A DNA stretch of 64,000 nucleotides from Hydra vulgaris (lineage: Eukaryota > Cnidaria > Hydrozoa > Anthoathecata > Hydridae): contig NC_088924.1 in NCBI RefSeq assembly GCF_038396675.1, forward strand, positions 21,906,001 to 21,970,000, given 5' to 3'. The notes beneath the pieces were generated by a model. It saw only the letters and a program-made list of their open reading frames with translations, did not search any database and was not told the origin of the DNA. Position numbers and translations under genes: made by a program. This document shows, one piece after another, positions 35,014 to 44,808 of this stretch; position 1 is the stretch's first letter, and every line of letters starts with the position of its first letter.

Positions 35014-36202
35014 ATCGTTTTTGTCTTTTAATTTCTTCGAGTAGCTGTGTTGCTCTCTCGCTTTCACTCCATTTTCTTTTTTTTATCGGATTTTCTTTTT
35101 CCTTATTTATATCGATTTTATCTTCTTCGCCGGGTTTATTCTCCTTCTCTTGATTATAGTTATTGTGATGCGATTTGAGATAATAATGATTTTTTAGATT
35201 AGGCGCTTTTACATAGGGAAAAGATTGAAAACTAACAATTTTTTTGTTTACGCTCATGTCTTTATAATCAAAGTCCAATTTACCTTGAGCGTCTACTGGA
35301 ATAAATACTTTTTGTTCTTTACTCGTAATCTGAGTTCTTAAGCGTGCAACAGAAGAGTTTCTTTTAAATAAAGCCAAATGACCGTGTTGATTAGAAGTTT
35401 CTTTATTTAACAAGTCGCTTATAACGTGATGATGCATTTTGCCGGTTGAAGGAAAATCATTTTTAAATATTTTTTCAATTTCGCTGTTGTTATCAAAAGA
35501 AATAATGCATTTGTAATGAGACAGTAAATTGTTCCAACACTGACTGGATTTAGAAGGTACAGAATGAAAAATAGTAATGGTACCTACTCCATGATGAGAT
35601 CCGCTAGAACATGCGCTAGTATATTGTTGACTTTTTAAGCAAAAAGCACTAATATCATCAAATAAAAGCAATGTTTTTAATAAACGGTGATCGCTATTTT
35701 GAATACCGTATTTATCTTTTGAAAAACCAATGGCTCTCTGTATTACAGAATCTAAATTTTCTGGACTGTTAACTGTTATAATATGATACGCTTCTAAATT
35801 ATTTTTAGAAGATTCAATAATATTTTTCCATGTTTTGTGTTGACAATCGCTAGGTTCTCTCATTTGTATCACAAATAACATTTCGGCATCGGGAAATTTT
35901 CCACAATGTAATAAATCTCTAGCCATAGTTGATTTTCCGCTGTTTGTAGGTCCTGTAATAATTGTATTTTCAGGATAAACATCTTGAGTAGGTTTAAAAA
36001 TATTAAATTTCACTTGTGAATGGGATTCTTCGTCTAAGAGTTCAGTTTCTTTTGATGTTGCTTTTAAATAGAAATCATGAAAACCTTTTTCGTTTAATAT
36101 TTCGGTGATAGTTCTAGCATCTTTTTTTTCTAAAGGTTTTTCTATAGTTTGTTCTACGCTCTCTATTTTTTGTTCGAGAGGTTTTTCTTCTTTTTCTTCC
36201 AT
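34940..36202 (-). CDS. Genome-packaging ATPase, Polinton/IVa2-like (420 aa)
   Basis: Walker A GPTNSGKS at residues 84-91 and Walker B LLLFDD at 178-183 lie in a compact P-loop core, followed by a HGVGTITIFHS sensor-like strand. This matches the FtsK/HerA-type and IVa2-like packaging ATPases of Polintons, adintoviruses and adenoviruses, which drive DNA into capsids. There is an acidic, low-complexity N-terminus (Glu-rich) and a C-terminal nuclear-localisation-like KKRKWSESERA with a Ser/Asp/Glu tail. It is preceded by TTTTTTTATTCGTAG about 10 nt before the ATG. Confidence 0.82.
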   Translation of the reverse strand: MEEKEEKPLEQKIESVEQTIEKPLEKKDARTITEILNEKGFHDFYLKATSKETELLDEESHSQVKFNIFKPTQDVYPENTIITGPTNSGKSTMARDLLHCGKFPDAEMLFVIQMREPSDCQHKTWKNIIESSKNNLEAYHIITVNSPENLDSVIQRAIGFSKDKYGIQNSDHRLLKTLLLFDDISAFCLKSQQYTSACSSGSHHGVGTITIFHSVPSKSSQCWNNLLSHYKCIISFDNNSEIEKIFKNDFPSTGKMHHHVISDLLNKETSNQHGHLALFKRNSSVARLRTQITSKEQKVFIPVDAQGKLDFDYKDMSVNKKIVSFQSFPYVKAPNLKNHYYLKSHHNNYNQEKENKPGEEDKIDINKEKENPIKKRKWSESERATQLLEEIKRQKRYGLCESSDESTDESSDGGPGSDSE

Positions 36203-36270
36203 TTTTTTTAACTACGAATAAAAAAACAACAACCTATTTTTTAATTTATATTTTTTTATCAAAAAAAATT

Positions 36271-36519
36271 TTACAAAAAACGGTCCAAAATAATTTTTTT
36301 AATGTCCATTCTTGGTATGTTGTTCATTGCGTAAGGTAATTGTTCTTTAGCACCATTACGATTCCATATTTTTAACATTTCAAAAGCTTTATCTTCAATA
36401 TATCTGAAATCTGCATCAATAAGATCCAGTTCCTGTTCACTTACTTTCAAATATCTTCCACACGTTTTCCAATCTCGATTTAATCGTTTTGCCACCTCTG
36501 TTAATATTATATTATTCAT
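36271..36519 (-). CDS. Death-domain protein (82 aa)
   Basis: The whole protein is a single Death domain: VAKRLNRDWKTCGRYL, a central LDLIDADF and AFEMLKIWNRNG, and a last helix with IPRMDIKKIIL. These hydrophobic and Trp positions are those of animal Death domains (FADD, MyD88, TNFR types). Such a stand-alone domain would be expected to bind host adaptors and block or redirect apoptosis or NF-kB signalling. That is inference from family knowledge. It overlaps the upstream gene by 8 nt and lies between polymerase and packaging ATPase. Confidence 0.75.
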   Translation of the reverse strand: MNNIILTEVAKRLNRDWKTCGRYLKVSEQELDLIDADFRYIEDKAFEMLKIWNRNGAKEQLPYAMNNIPRMDIKKIILDRFL

Positions 36520-36868
36520 CTTTTTTATTTTCTAAAAGACAATTGCAATTATAATGAACTCTATTAAAATTTTCACAATGAACACAATCTTCTTCATAAC
36601 ATCCCACGTGACAAGCAAAACGTAAATAATCAATCAAACAATCGAGACAACAACTTAAAAATTCTTCAGGAATTAAATCACGACCGTTTAGAGTAATGAG
36701 AATCAAACGCGAAGTATAAGAATCGTTTTTTTTAAAATAATGAATTTCGTTTTCTGTATTTTCTACTAAATAAAAATTTTTAAAACCAATTTCTTTTAAT
36801 TTGTTTTCAAGTTGTTGCGCTGTTAACTTTTGTTCTAAAAAATAAAACACCATTTTTTTTATATTCAT
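36512..36868 (-). CDS. Cys-rich small protein (118 aa)
   Basis: The N-terminal region is helical (LTAQQLENKLKEIGFKNF). The C-terminal half is rich in Cys and His (CCLDCLIDYLRFACHVGCYEEDC is read across 36,595-36,665; then CENF and CNC), suggesting zinc binding. Translation may start at the second ATG, 36853, which has the AATAAAAAAATGG context common in this element. It ends inside the Death-domain gene's start. No family is recognised. Confidence 0.5.
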   Translation of the reverse strand: MNIKKMVFYFLEQKLTAQQLENKLKEIGFKNFYLVENTENEIHYFKKNDSYTSRLILITLNGRDLIPEEFLSCCLDCLIDYLRFACHVGCYEEDCVHCENFNRVHYNCNCLLENKKDE

Positions 36869-36875
36869 AAAAAGT

Positions 36876-39800
36876 TTACAAATTTATATTTTTTTTAAGA
36901 TCGTATAATAAAGGGATCAAAACTTTTCGATTAAACATGGCCATTGTTTGATAACGTTCTGATTGTTTTATAATATTTTTTTCAATTTCAAGTAACTTTT
37001 GAATGTGTTCATCGCTACAAAATTTTTCTATATTGGGTAATACTTTTAAATTGGCTTCTCGTATCGGTTGCAAAAGATAATGATCACGAATTTCGGTCAT
37101 GACTCCGTCGTCAAAAACATAATTTTTTTGTGTAAATCTTTTTAAAAAATCGATAGTGTGCGTTTGTATTTTCACTTGTTTGTAATTGACACTCATTCTA
37201 TTTTGTTCGATAGGTTGATTTTCTTTTATTATTGCAAAAGGAACTTGTCTACACAATCTTTTGCCAGCAAAGGTATCGAATCCGTTGACATAATTTGAAA
37301 ATAAAAGTTTAGAATTGGGTACTCCTTTAGCTCTATTTTTATAATGATTTTTTTCTTCGTCTCCGTTGACGCTATGAACACTATAACATTTAGGTCCCAT
37401 AGCAAAAGCTTGAGCAATGTAATAAGGAGGAGGTATTTCGTTTTGAAAATGATCTGTTTCTTTGGCGTATAAAGTGGAATAAAAAGGATGAGTCGTTTTA
37501 TAATTGGAATAATCCATCCAACGATTGCCAAAGTTTGAAAAATAAATCCATTCTTCTACCTTTTCTCGAAACGTTGTAGAAAGCATTTTGTGTTTCTTTT
37601 GCGTAATAAAAAAACAACCAGAATCAGTATCTGTTACTACCAAATGTTTTTCGGCTCCATGATTTCTTAATACTTGTCCCAATTCCCAACTAAAACGTCC
37701 TACATTAAGTTTGGCATAAGATAAAATTTGTGAAGCTACAATACGTAAAGAGCTGTTAACGAGTTTGCATTTTTCGCTAGTTGTTAAAATGAGAGCGTTT
37801 TTATGATCTTTTGATTTTAAAAGTTCAAAGGCGTCTTTCATTTCATGATGATTGTCTTGATCGTGAAATAAAATACTTTTGGTTTTAACATCTGTCATCA
37901 AACCAAACAAAGTTTCTTTAAAATAATCATCATAACTAAAATCACTCGTCTCGTATTCATCTAAACATACTTTTTTTTCAAAAACGTCCAATTTATATCT
38001 TTCAGGTTCAACACCGATGAATTGTGATCCGTTATATAACAAATTTTGAAAATGAAAAGGGAATAACTTTTTAATGTTTTCATCGGTTTGACCTTCTTGA
38101 ATTAAAACACGACGAATGTTTTGAAAATTTTCAATACTATTTTGAAATGCTTTTTCTTCGTGGTTCATAAAAGTAGTATTTAGTTTTTGTGCAATTTGTT
38201 GACTCAAGGTTCCGTAATGACCGTTAATTTGCAATTTGCAAGAAGCATCCACTACCTTGTCACCCTTTTTAATAGCTTCTTTTCTTTTTTCCATATTTCG
38301 TTTTACCATTTTTTGAGCTAAAGGATAACGCCATAGAGGAAGCACTTTGTAAATTTTTTCAACAACGCATCCACAGCACGTAGTCAACCATATTAAAGTG
38401 TCTAAAAATTCACAAGTCTCATGCGAACTTAATTTCATGACCAATTTAATAGTTTTGTCTTTTTCTATACCGTAGGTTCCATTGTTTTTGAGATATCGTT
38501 TAGATACAATTTCAGTGGGAGAATAATCTTGAAAGGATATAATTTCTTTTTCTACCATAGGTGAAAAACCTCCTACTCGATCTTGATACTCTGGTTTCAT
38601 AGTAATTTGACAATGCACTAAAGCACTCGTCGAGAAACCGTTTAAATTAACGCGATGATATTTTCGAAATACATCGTCTAAAGTAATACATTCCAAATCA
38701 AAAGAATATTTCATGTGAAAAGGTAAAGGTTTTAATTGAGCTCCTCCGTATTGGCCGTTTTCGTCCATAAAAATTAAACAACCTCTCAATTCGCTGTTTA
38801 ATTTGAGTTCTTTTATTTTAGGTTCAAAGTAATCTGTATCAATGGCAAACTTTTGCGTACCGTTGGTGGACATACCGCCTCGAATACTTTTTTCAATCAT
38901 TTTTTGATGTTCGTTGGTCGGAGGAAATTGAACAGGAATTAAACTTGTTGCAGAATTTAATTTACTTGTATAACTAAAAATACTCACATGATTAAGAATA
39001 TGAAACTTTGTAAATTCAAATGTTCTTTCGTCAAAGTCAATCATAACAGAACCTAATACGACCGTATCGAGTACAGTATAGATATGCAATAAGGATTTTA
39101 AAGTTTTTAAATTCAAAAAGTTCCACAATTTTTTAACACCTTCGTAAGCTTCTTTCAATTTTTTAATTTCTTCTTGTAAGTTTTTAGACTTCATTAAATC
39201 ATTTTGAGCAAATAATTCAATAGGTGGAAATGTTTTATATTCAATGTTTAAGAGTTCGTCTGTTATTTGCGAGTAAGGAAATAATGTTTTTTTAATAAAA
39301 CAGTTTTTAAACTCTGGATTGTCGGTTAAATCATTTACTTCGGGATGAAAAGGTCGTAAATAATGCAACATGGTGTTGACAATTTGATGTTGAGCTTTTC
39401 GTGACAACATACTACTGGCTTGTTCTAAAGAACAGTTTAAAATTTTCAAACTATCTACAATTTTAATATGTTTACCGATGCAAATAATATTGACTTTGCT
39501 CACATTTTTAGATCTAACAAATACATCTTCCATGTTGCTATATTTTATAAAAGCGTTAAAAGGTGTAGTTTCAGATTCTGCCAAATGTCCATATAACGGA
39601 ATATCCAACATTTTTTTTAAACCTTCAACAATCATAATGCGATTATCAAAAGAAGCATTGTGAGCAAAAATAGGACAAGACAAATGCAGACTATATCTAC
39701 CTAAATTTTTGTTGCAATAATCGTGAGCTAATCCATACACTTGTCCTGAAAAATGATCGTGATCAATAACAAGATAATCTTCAAAAGCGTTAAGAAAAAA

Positions 39801-42512
39801 TTGACATTTATTTAAAACTTTTTCTCGATTTTTTTCATCTAGAATAAAATCAGATAAACTAAACTTTGTTTCAAATTGTTTATTAAAAGCAACCAACATG
39901 GTGTGATACCATAATTCGTAGACGGGTTGCTTCAATTTTCTCATTAGAAACAAAAAATGAAGGTTGTCTGTATATTGTTCACCACTCTCATTAATACATT
40001 TCCGAAAGATTTTGATTAAAAAGTAGGGATCTTCTAACAATTCTATATCTTCTTGATTAAAATAGTTTTCAAATTGGTGTTCGGTCATGATAAGCAAAGA
40101 CAATTGTTTCATATAATCTACAAGTTCAGCAGTGGTGATTCTCACATAATCACTCAATAAACCGTTAGTGGCAGGTAGGTATTGAAATTTTTCCCACCAT
40201 CTACAACAAATGTAATACAAAGTGGAGACTCGAAATAAATCTTGTTTAATTTTTTCAGCATCGTTGTCGATTAAATAATTTTGAACGTGACAAGGTAACA
40301 TGAACAATTCTAATCGTCCTACTCTTTGAAACACCATGTTTACAACTTGAATTCGTTTATCGTTATAAATTCGAAATTCGTTATGATTTAATCTTTCAAT
40401 TTCTTGAAGAGTCATGTGAGAAAATTTATTTTTATAAACATCAGATTGACGTATTTTATCTACGGGAGTTCTACAAATAGAACAACAAGGATTTTCTTCT
40501 TGCCATATTAAATCTCTTTCTTCACTTGATATATTTAAATTTTCAAAACGCGGTAAACATATTTCATAAGTAAAACGAACCAAAGTATCTGCTAAAGCAA
40601 TGATATCGTAAACTCTCAATTCCATTTTTAATTTTTCATTATTTTCACAATTTAGCTTTTCCCACAAGATACGTCTGTGTGTCTTGTGAAGTAAAGAAAC
40701 TCCTGGTTGAAAATAGTCTGGTAGACAAGTTAAAGGATTTCTTTCTAAACTTTCAACCGTATTTTCATAATAAAAAATCCATTGAGTAATGACTTGACCT
40801 TGTTCGTCCAAACCAAAACATTCTCTTGCTAATTTTTCATGAATGCATTGAATCACAATGGAATGACAATAATAATTCAACTCAGATAAAGGTTTGACTT
40901 TGGAAGTAGCATTTTCTTCAGACTTTGTAATACTCGTTTCGCAATCGAATGTCATTAAAAAAGGAAACAAGTTTCTACTTGTACACATGAACGAATTTTG
41001 TAATCGATAGTGAGTAATGCAATCACCGTATGTAAATTTGTCCGGTTTATAATAACCTTCGCATTTGTGTTTCTCTGTGGTAAATTTTTGTCCACAATCA
41101 GAACATTGAAACAAAACACGTGAGTTGTTAGAACATAAATACTTTGTAGAAAATTTTTCATTCAACATGCTTATAGCGTGAAAAGAATTATTTTTTTGAA
41201 AAATACAAATTTTGATCGTGTTGATTGTTTTTTTCCGCTCATTGGCTTTATTTCTTTCTTCGTCGTTAATAAATACTCTTTGAGAATCTTGATCGTCTTT
41301 GGTAATGTTTGCGCTTTCGTAAACTACTTTTAACAATTCTGCAAGAGAACTTTTATATTGTGATTTTAATTTCGAATGCAACAAACGAATTTTGGTGTTT
41401 TTTTTGTTAACGGCAAAAATTTTAATGTTAATACGATCAAAAGTATTTTCGTAAGCAAAACAATGACACAAGTCAATTAAAGTTTGAAATGACATATTTT
41501 TAGTTTTTTCTTTTAATTGTTGTAAAATGTCTTTCCATGCTAAAATATTTTGCTCTTCTTGATCTTGAAAAAGAAGTTGAAAAATATTTTCTTCAGAATA
41601 TAAATCAGTAGCATTTTTTTCCAACACTTTTCTATTCCATTCTTCAATGTCGCTCACATCCCATTGACGAATTAACAAAGAGACGAGAAACGCAGAATAA
41701 AAATATAATTCTGGTTCAAACAAAATACTATAATCTAAAAACATTTTCTTTTTTTGTTGATAAGACAGAATAGTATAAGAACTACTTTTTAGTGTTTTTT
41801 CCCATTGTGTTATAGAATGAGGTCTATACCATTCGCCAAACCATTCGTCTATTTCTTTCTTATTTTGTTGTTTTTTTTCGTAACATGTTTGCTTCCGTCG
41901 TTTTAGTATTTTTTTATTTTTTTCATAATAGGTTTTGTTATGTTTTTTCTTTTTTTCAATTTGTCCATCTGTCATAAGCATTTTTCTTTTAAAACCAGAC
42001 AATTCAAAATCTCGTAGTTTCATCATGGATCTTTCTGTTAAATTGGATAAAGTTTTAATTTTAATATTACATACTCGTATTATCTTCCATCCGCTATCGT
42101 TTTCTAAAACATTAAAAACAGCTCGCACATTGGCATCTTGAATAAAACGTAAATTTGTCGGTCCTTCTAAAGGTTTAATAAAATAAACAGGGGAATTGTA
42201 ACAACGTTTCATTATTTTACAATAACCATTTTCAATAGATTTGCAACACAAAGTAACAATATTATAACCTAATAAGAAATTTTGAAACAAGTCTGCAAAA
42301 AGAATACTGTTTTTCATTTGTGTTTCAAAACCTTCCATTGTTTTTTGTTCAACATGATAAACAATTTCATCGGGACTTTGAGTTTCAGAATAAAGTTCTG
42401 ATTCTTCTACAATGTCTTCATCTTTATAATCATCTTTAATGTAAAAAAAATGTTCAGTATATATACTATTATTACTAAAGCGAGTTTCCTCAGTTTGATA
42501 TTCAAATTTCAT
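36876..42512 (-). CDS. polB: Protein-primed-type family B DNA polymerase (1,878 aa)
   Basis: Replicates the viral genome. An N-terminal extension of about 500 residues includes a Lys-rich block at 187-220 and a zinc-finger-like CSDC...C near 470-484. Exonuclease motif I is FDCET (522-526). Next come a CSIC pair (677-680) and DHDHFSGQVYGLAHDYCN (917-934), the endonuclease-VII-like zinc insertion seen in Polinton polymerases. Exo II is HNASFDNR (951-958) and Exo III YTVLD (1145-1149). Polymerase motif A is MDENGQYG (1249-1256), motif B KLQINGHYG (1426-1434) and motif C TDTDS (1627-1631). Polinton polymerases are usually about 1,000-1,300 aa, so this is unusually long; a terminal-protein function could lie in the extension. 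A TTTTTTTTAG lies 11 nt before the ATG. Confidence 0.93.
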   Translation of the reverse strand: MKFEYQTEETRFSNNSIYTEHFFYIKDDYKDEDIVEESELYSETQSPDEIVYHVEQKTMEGFETQMKNSILFADLFQNFLLGYNIVTLCCKSIENGYCKIMKRCYNSPVYFIKPLEGPTNLRFIQDANVRAVFNVLENDSGWKIIRVCNIKIKTLSNLTERSMMKLRDFELSGFKRKMLMTDGQIEKKKKHNKTYYEKNKKILKRRKQTCYEKKQQNKKEIDEWFGEWYRPHSITQWEKTLKSSSYTILSYQQKKKMFLDYSILFEPELYFYSAFLVSLLIRQWDVSDIEEWNRKVLEKNATDLYSEENIFQLLFQDQEEQNILAWKDILQQLKEKTKNMSFQTLIDLCHCFAYENTFDRINIKIFAVNKKNTKIRLLHSKLKSQYKSSLAELLKVVYESANITKDDQDSQRVFINDEERNKANERKKTINTIKICIFQKNNSFHAISMLNEKFSTKYLCSNNSRVLFQCSDCGQKFTTEKHKCEGYYKPDKFTYGDCITHYRLQNSFMCTSRNLFPFLMTFDCETSITKSEENATSKVKPLSELNYYCHSIVIQCIHEKLARECFGLDEQGQVITQWIFYYENTVESLERNPLTCLPDYFQPGVSLLHKTHRRILWEKLNCENNEKLKMELRVYDIIALADTLVRFTYEICLPRFENLNISSEERDLIWQEENPCCSICRTPVDKIRQSDVYKNKFSHMTLQEIERLNHNEFRIYNDKRIQVVNMVFQRVGRLELFMLPCHVQNYLIDNDAEKIKQDLFRVSTLYYICCRWWEKFQYLPATNGLLSDYVRITTAELVDYMKQLSLLIMTEHQFENYFNQEDIELLEDPYFLIKIFRKCINESGEQYTDNLHFLFLMRKLKQPVYELWYHTMLVAFNKQFETKFSLSDFILDEKNREKVLNKCQFFLNAFEDYLVIDHDHFSGQVYGLAHDYCNKNLGRYSLHLSCPIFAHNASFDNRIMIVEGLKKMLDIPLYGHLAESETTPFNAFIKYSNMEDVFVRSKNVSKVNIICIGKHIKIVDSLKILNCSLEQASSMLSRKAQHQIVNTMLHYLRPFHPEVNDLTDNPEFKNCFIKKTLFPYSQITDELLNIEYKTFPPIELFAQNDLMKSKNLQEEIKKLKEAYEGVKKLWNFLNLKTLKSLLHIYTVLDTVVLGSVMIDFDERTFEFTKFHILNHVSIFSYTSKLNSATSLIPVQFPPTNEHQKMIEKSIRGGMSTNGTQKFAIDTDYFEPKIKELKLNSELRGCLIFMDENGQYGGAQLKPLPFHMKYSFDLECITLDDVFRKYHRVNLNGFSTSALVHCQITMKPEYQDRVGGFSPMVEKEIISFQDYSPTEIVSKRYLKNNGTYGIEKDKTIKLVMKLSSHETCEFLDTLIWLTTCCGCVVEKIYKVLPLWRYPLAQKMVKRNMEKRKEAIKKGDKVVDASCKLQINGHYGTLSQQIAQKLNTTFMNHEEKAFQNSIENFQNIRRVLIQEGQTDENIKKLFPFHFQNLLYNGSQFIGVEPERYKLDVFEKKVCLDEYETSDFSYDDYFKETLFGLMTDVKTKSILFHDQDNHHEMKDAFELLKSKDHKNALILTTSEKCKLVNSSLRIVASQILSYAKLNVGRFSWELGQVLRNHGAEKHLVVTDTDSGCFFITQKKHKMLSTTFREKVEEWIYFSNFGNRWMDYSNYKTTHPFYSTLYAKETDHFQNEIPPPYYIAQAFAMGPKCYSVHSVNGDEEKNHYKNRAKGVPNSKLLFSNYVNGFDTFAGKRLCRQVPFAIIKENQPIEQNRMSVNYKQVKIQTHTIDFLKRFTQKNYVFDDGVMTEIRDHYLLQPIREANLKVLPNIEKFCSDEHIQKLLEIEKNIIKQSERYQTMAMFNRKVLIPLLYDLKKNINL

Positions 42513-42531
42513 TTTTTTAATCTAAAAAAAA

Positions 42532-43763
42532 TTACATGTATTTTTTATAAAATTCCAAAACATCACAATCAACAGTAATACTTTTAAATAGTGTTCGTAA
42601 ATCAAATTTGTTATTAATAATTATAAATATATCGTTAATATTACAAACTCGTGATAAAGAAACATAATAAAGACTGTTAATAAAAGCCTTCGAATTAAAT
42701 TGAACAACGGCTTTATTCATGGTACTTCCTTGTGTTTATGAACTGTAAAAGAAAATGCTAATTTTAAAGGCAAACCAAATCTTGAGCCTACGACAACATG
42801 GGAGCAATCTAAAATTTCTTCTTTGACACATTCAATTTTGACTTCTTTTTTATTCATCATCACCCAAACTGCATTATTTTCTATTAAAATCACGGTGCCA
42901 ATAGTACCATTACACAAACCTTCTTCCACATTAATATTTCTTACAAGCATAACAATAGCACCTATTTTAAGATAAACAGCTGCTGGAATTTGAAACGCAC
43001 ATGGAATGTTTCGATTTTTAATAACGTCTTTAGCATAAAACCAATACCCTTCTTGTTTGATAGTCTCCATTTTTTGATTGTTATTAACATCCACTTCAAT
43101 GTTTCTAAAAAATAATCTTGTATATTTAGAGTTTAAATTTTCATCTTTTTCAAAACAACGCGTCATAAAATAATCAATAGTTTGATCTGAAACTTGACCA
43201 AAACGTATTTCGTTTAAAGCACCAAAAAATTGTTCATCGTCTTTTTGTCTAAAGCATTGAGTTAAAATCAACACTTCTACCATGTAATGTTGCCATATTT
43301 GTGATTTAAAAACAAATTGTCCTGTGACAGGTGGCAACTGAAAAAAATCACCACAAGCAATCACTTGAACACCACCAAATAATTCATCGTAACATTGTCT
43401 AATTTCACAAGCTATTAAATGTAATAAATCAAATGTTTGAGCGTTAATCATTGAAATTTCATCAATAATTAAAACATCAGTTTCCAACCACGTTTTTTTA
43501 ATGTCTGGATGCATATGACGTTTATAATAATCGACACTTTTAACACCAGTTTCTATACCAGCAAAAGCATGTATTGTGACACCATTGATTAAATAAGCTG
43601 CTTTTCCAGTACTCGCAGTAATATGTATTGTTTTATAAATTTGTTCACTTTGAGCAATTTGGTTGACAATATAACTTTTTCCACATCCAGCGCCACCAGT
43701 AATAAAAAAATTCTTTCCTTCATCAAGCCATTGAAGTGCTTTTTGTTGTTGTAAAGATAACAT
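42532..43763 (-). pseudogene. PIF1/RecD-like helicase, broken by a frameshift near the C-terminus
   Basis: Walker A GGAGCGKS (23-30), Walker B DEIS (101-104), GDFFQLPP (138-145) and FRNIEVDVNN assign it to the PIF1 superfamily-1 helicases that many large DNA viruses and Polinton-like viruses carry. The main frame stops at 42717 just after the FTVHK motif. The remaining C-terminal motif, with YYVSLSRV, continues in another frame at 42532-42720. The 1-nt break lies near 42,735 and not in a homopolymer, so it looks like real decay of this copy, although an assembly error is not excluded. TTTTTTTTAG lies about 15 nt upstream of the ATG. Confidence 0.85.
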
Positions 43764-43800
43764 TTTTTTATTAATTGCTAAAAAAAATTTTTTTTTTTAT

Positions 43801-44046
43801 TTACTGAAAAAAATACATATAAGTATATTTGATAAAAAAGAATAACAAAATTAGTTTAACATTTAAATTGGCTCGTATTTTAAATAAAAAGTCACTATCG
43901 TTTTCATCTAACAAAAATTTCAAAGATGCCATTTCTTCGTCAGTTAAAGTTTCTGTCTCCTCATCAGTTACACGATTTTCTTTCAACAAAGAATTCATAT
44001 TTTTAATTTTCTCCAACATTTTTTTATTTTCATTTATATTATTCAT
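43801..44046 (-). CDS. Small C-terminally anchored membrane protein (81 aa)
   Basis: Charged, Glu-rich helical N-terminus (DEETETLTDEEMASL) and a C-terminal hydrophobic segment of about 20 residues ending FFIKYTYMYFFQ. It is a paralogue of the next gene, sharing KKMLE, the LLDE segment and FFIKY at the same spacing. The tail-anchor layout suggests insertion into an internal host membrane. The function is unknown. Confidence 0.55.
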   Translation of the reverse strand: MNNINENKKMLEKIKNMNSLLKENRVTDEETETLTDEEMASLKFLLDENDSDFLFKIRANLNVKLILLFFFIKYTYMYFFQ

Positions 44047-44071
44047 TTAAAAAAAAGAAAAAAATTTGTTT

Positions 44072-44281
44072 TTATTTTGAATATAAATATATTACAGCAT
44101 ATTTTATGAAAAACATCATATATATAATGTTCTGTTCGACAAGTCTTTCCACCTTGCAATATAAATCATTTGGTTCATCTAACAAAATATTCGCAAGTAT
44201 CATTTCGTTTGCAGGCAATAGGTTTTGTTTAATTATCATCTCCAACATTTTTTTGTTATGTTTTTCTCTTATTTTATTCAT
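44072..44281 (-). CDS. Small C-terminally anchored membrane protein (69 aa), paralogue
   Basis: Same plan as the 81-aa protein: KKMLEMI near the N-terminus, ILLDEPND in the middle and a hydrophobic tail containing MMFFIKYAVIYLY. TTTATTTTTAAG directly precedes the ATG. The pair arose by tandem duplication; the function is unknown. Confidence 0.55.
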   Translation of the reverse strand: MNKIREKHNKKMLEMIIKQNLLPANEMILANILLDEPNDLYCKVERLVEQNIIYMMFFIKYAVIYLYSK

Positions 44282-44293
44282 CTTAAAAATAAA

Positions 44294-44750
44294 TTAATAT
44301 TCAGAATTAAAACATTTTTCACAATATATAAATGAACAATTCTTTCCATCAGAATATCTATTTTCATCACACTCTTCACATTCGTTTAAAAAATGTTTAC
44401 AATTTTCAATTTCTACACATTTTTTTTTTTACATGATTTAATATATCTTCTTTAGATTTTAATTTAAAAAATTCATAAAAATATTCAAAATTTAAATTCA
44501 AATAAACATGATAATGTATTTTAATAAATTGAAAGACCATCAAAATCAATATATGAGGTAATCTTTTCATTTCTTCATTGAAAAATTCATTCCACTTGTA
44601 ATTCAAATCATTCCATTTACAACGATTACATAAAATTTGTTTTGAAGTAATCGCATGCATTCGAATATCTTCCAAAGTAGCTGGCTGAGCTTGATTGAAC
44701 TGGTATATTTTTTCCATCAAAAAATCCAAATCATTTTCTGTTAGTTGCAT
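44294..44750 (-). CDS. Cys-rich zinc-binding protein with homopolymer frameshift
   Basis: The N-terminal 105 residues are helical with CNRCKW near residue 42. In an A-run at about 44,424-44,434 the first frame ends. The shifted frame continues with a Cys-rich tail (KCVEIENC, NECEECDEN, CEKC) to a stop at 44294. The tail is clearly coding-like, so the original gene probably included it; slippage or an assembly error in the A-run explains the break. The leader contains TTTTTTAGATTACATAATAA before the ATG. Confidence 0.5.
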
Positions 44751-44808
44751 TTTTTTATTATGTAATCTAAAAAATAAAAGAAAAATAAAAGAAAAAACAG
44801 TTGATTTA

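Noticed and set aside
36512..36868. DED or CARD assignment for the 118-aa gene
   Set aside because: Only the N-terminal helices are suggestive; the Cys-rich C-terminus does not fit a Death-fold domain.
37229..42141. Several 60-100-codon frames inside the polymerase gene on either strand
   Set aside because: All lie within the polymerase coding sequence and lack leaders or recognisable composition.
42717..42720. 62-codon frame at 42532-42720 as a separate gene
   Set aside because: Its content is the C-terminal helicase motif of the PIF1 gene in a shifted frame, so it was treated as part of that broken gene.
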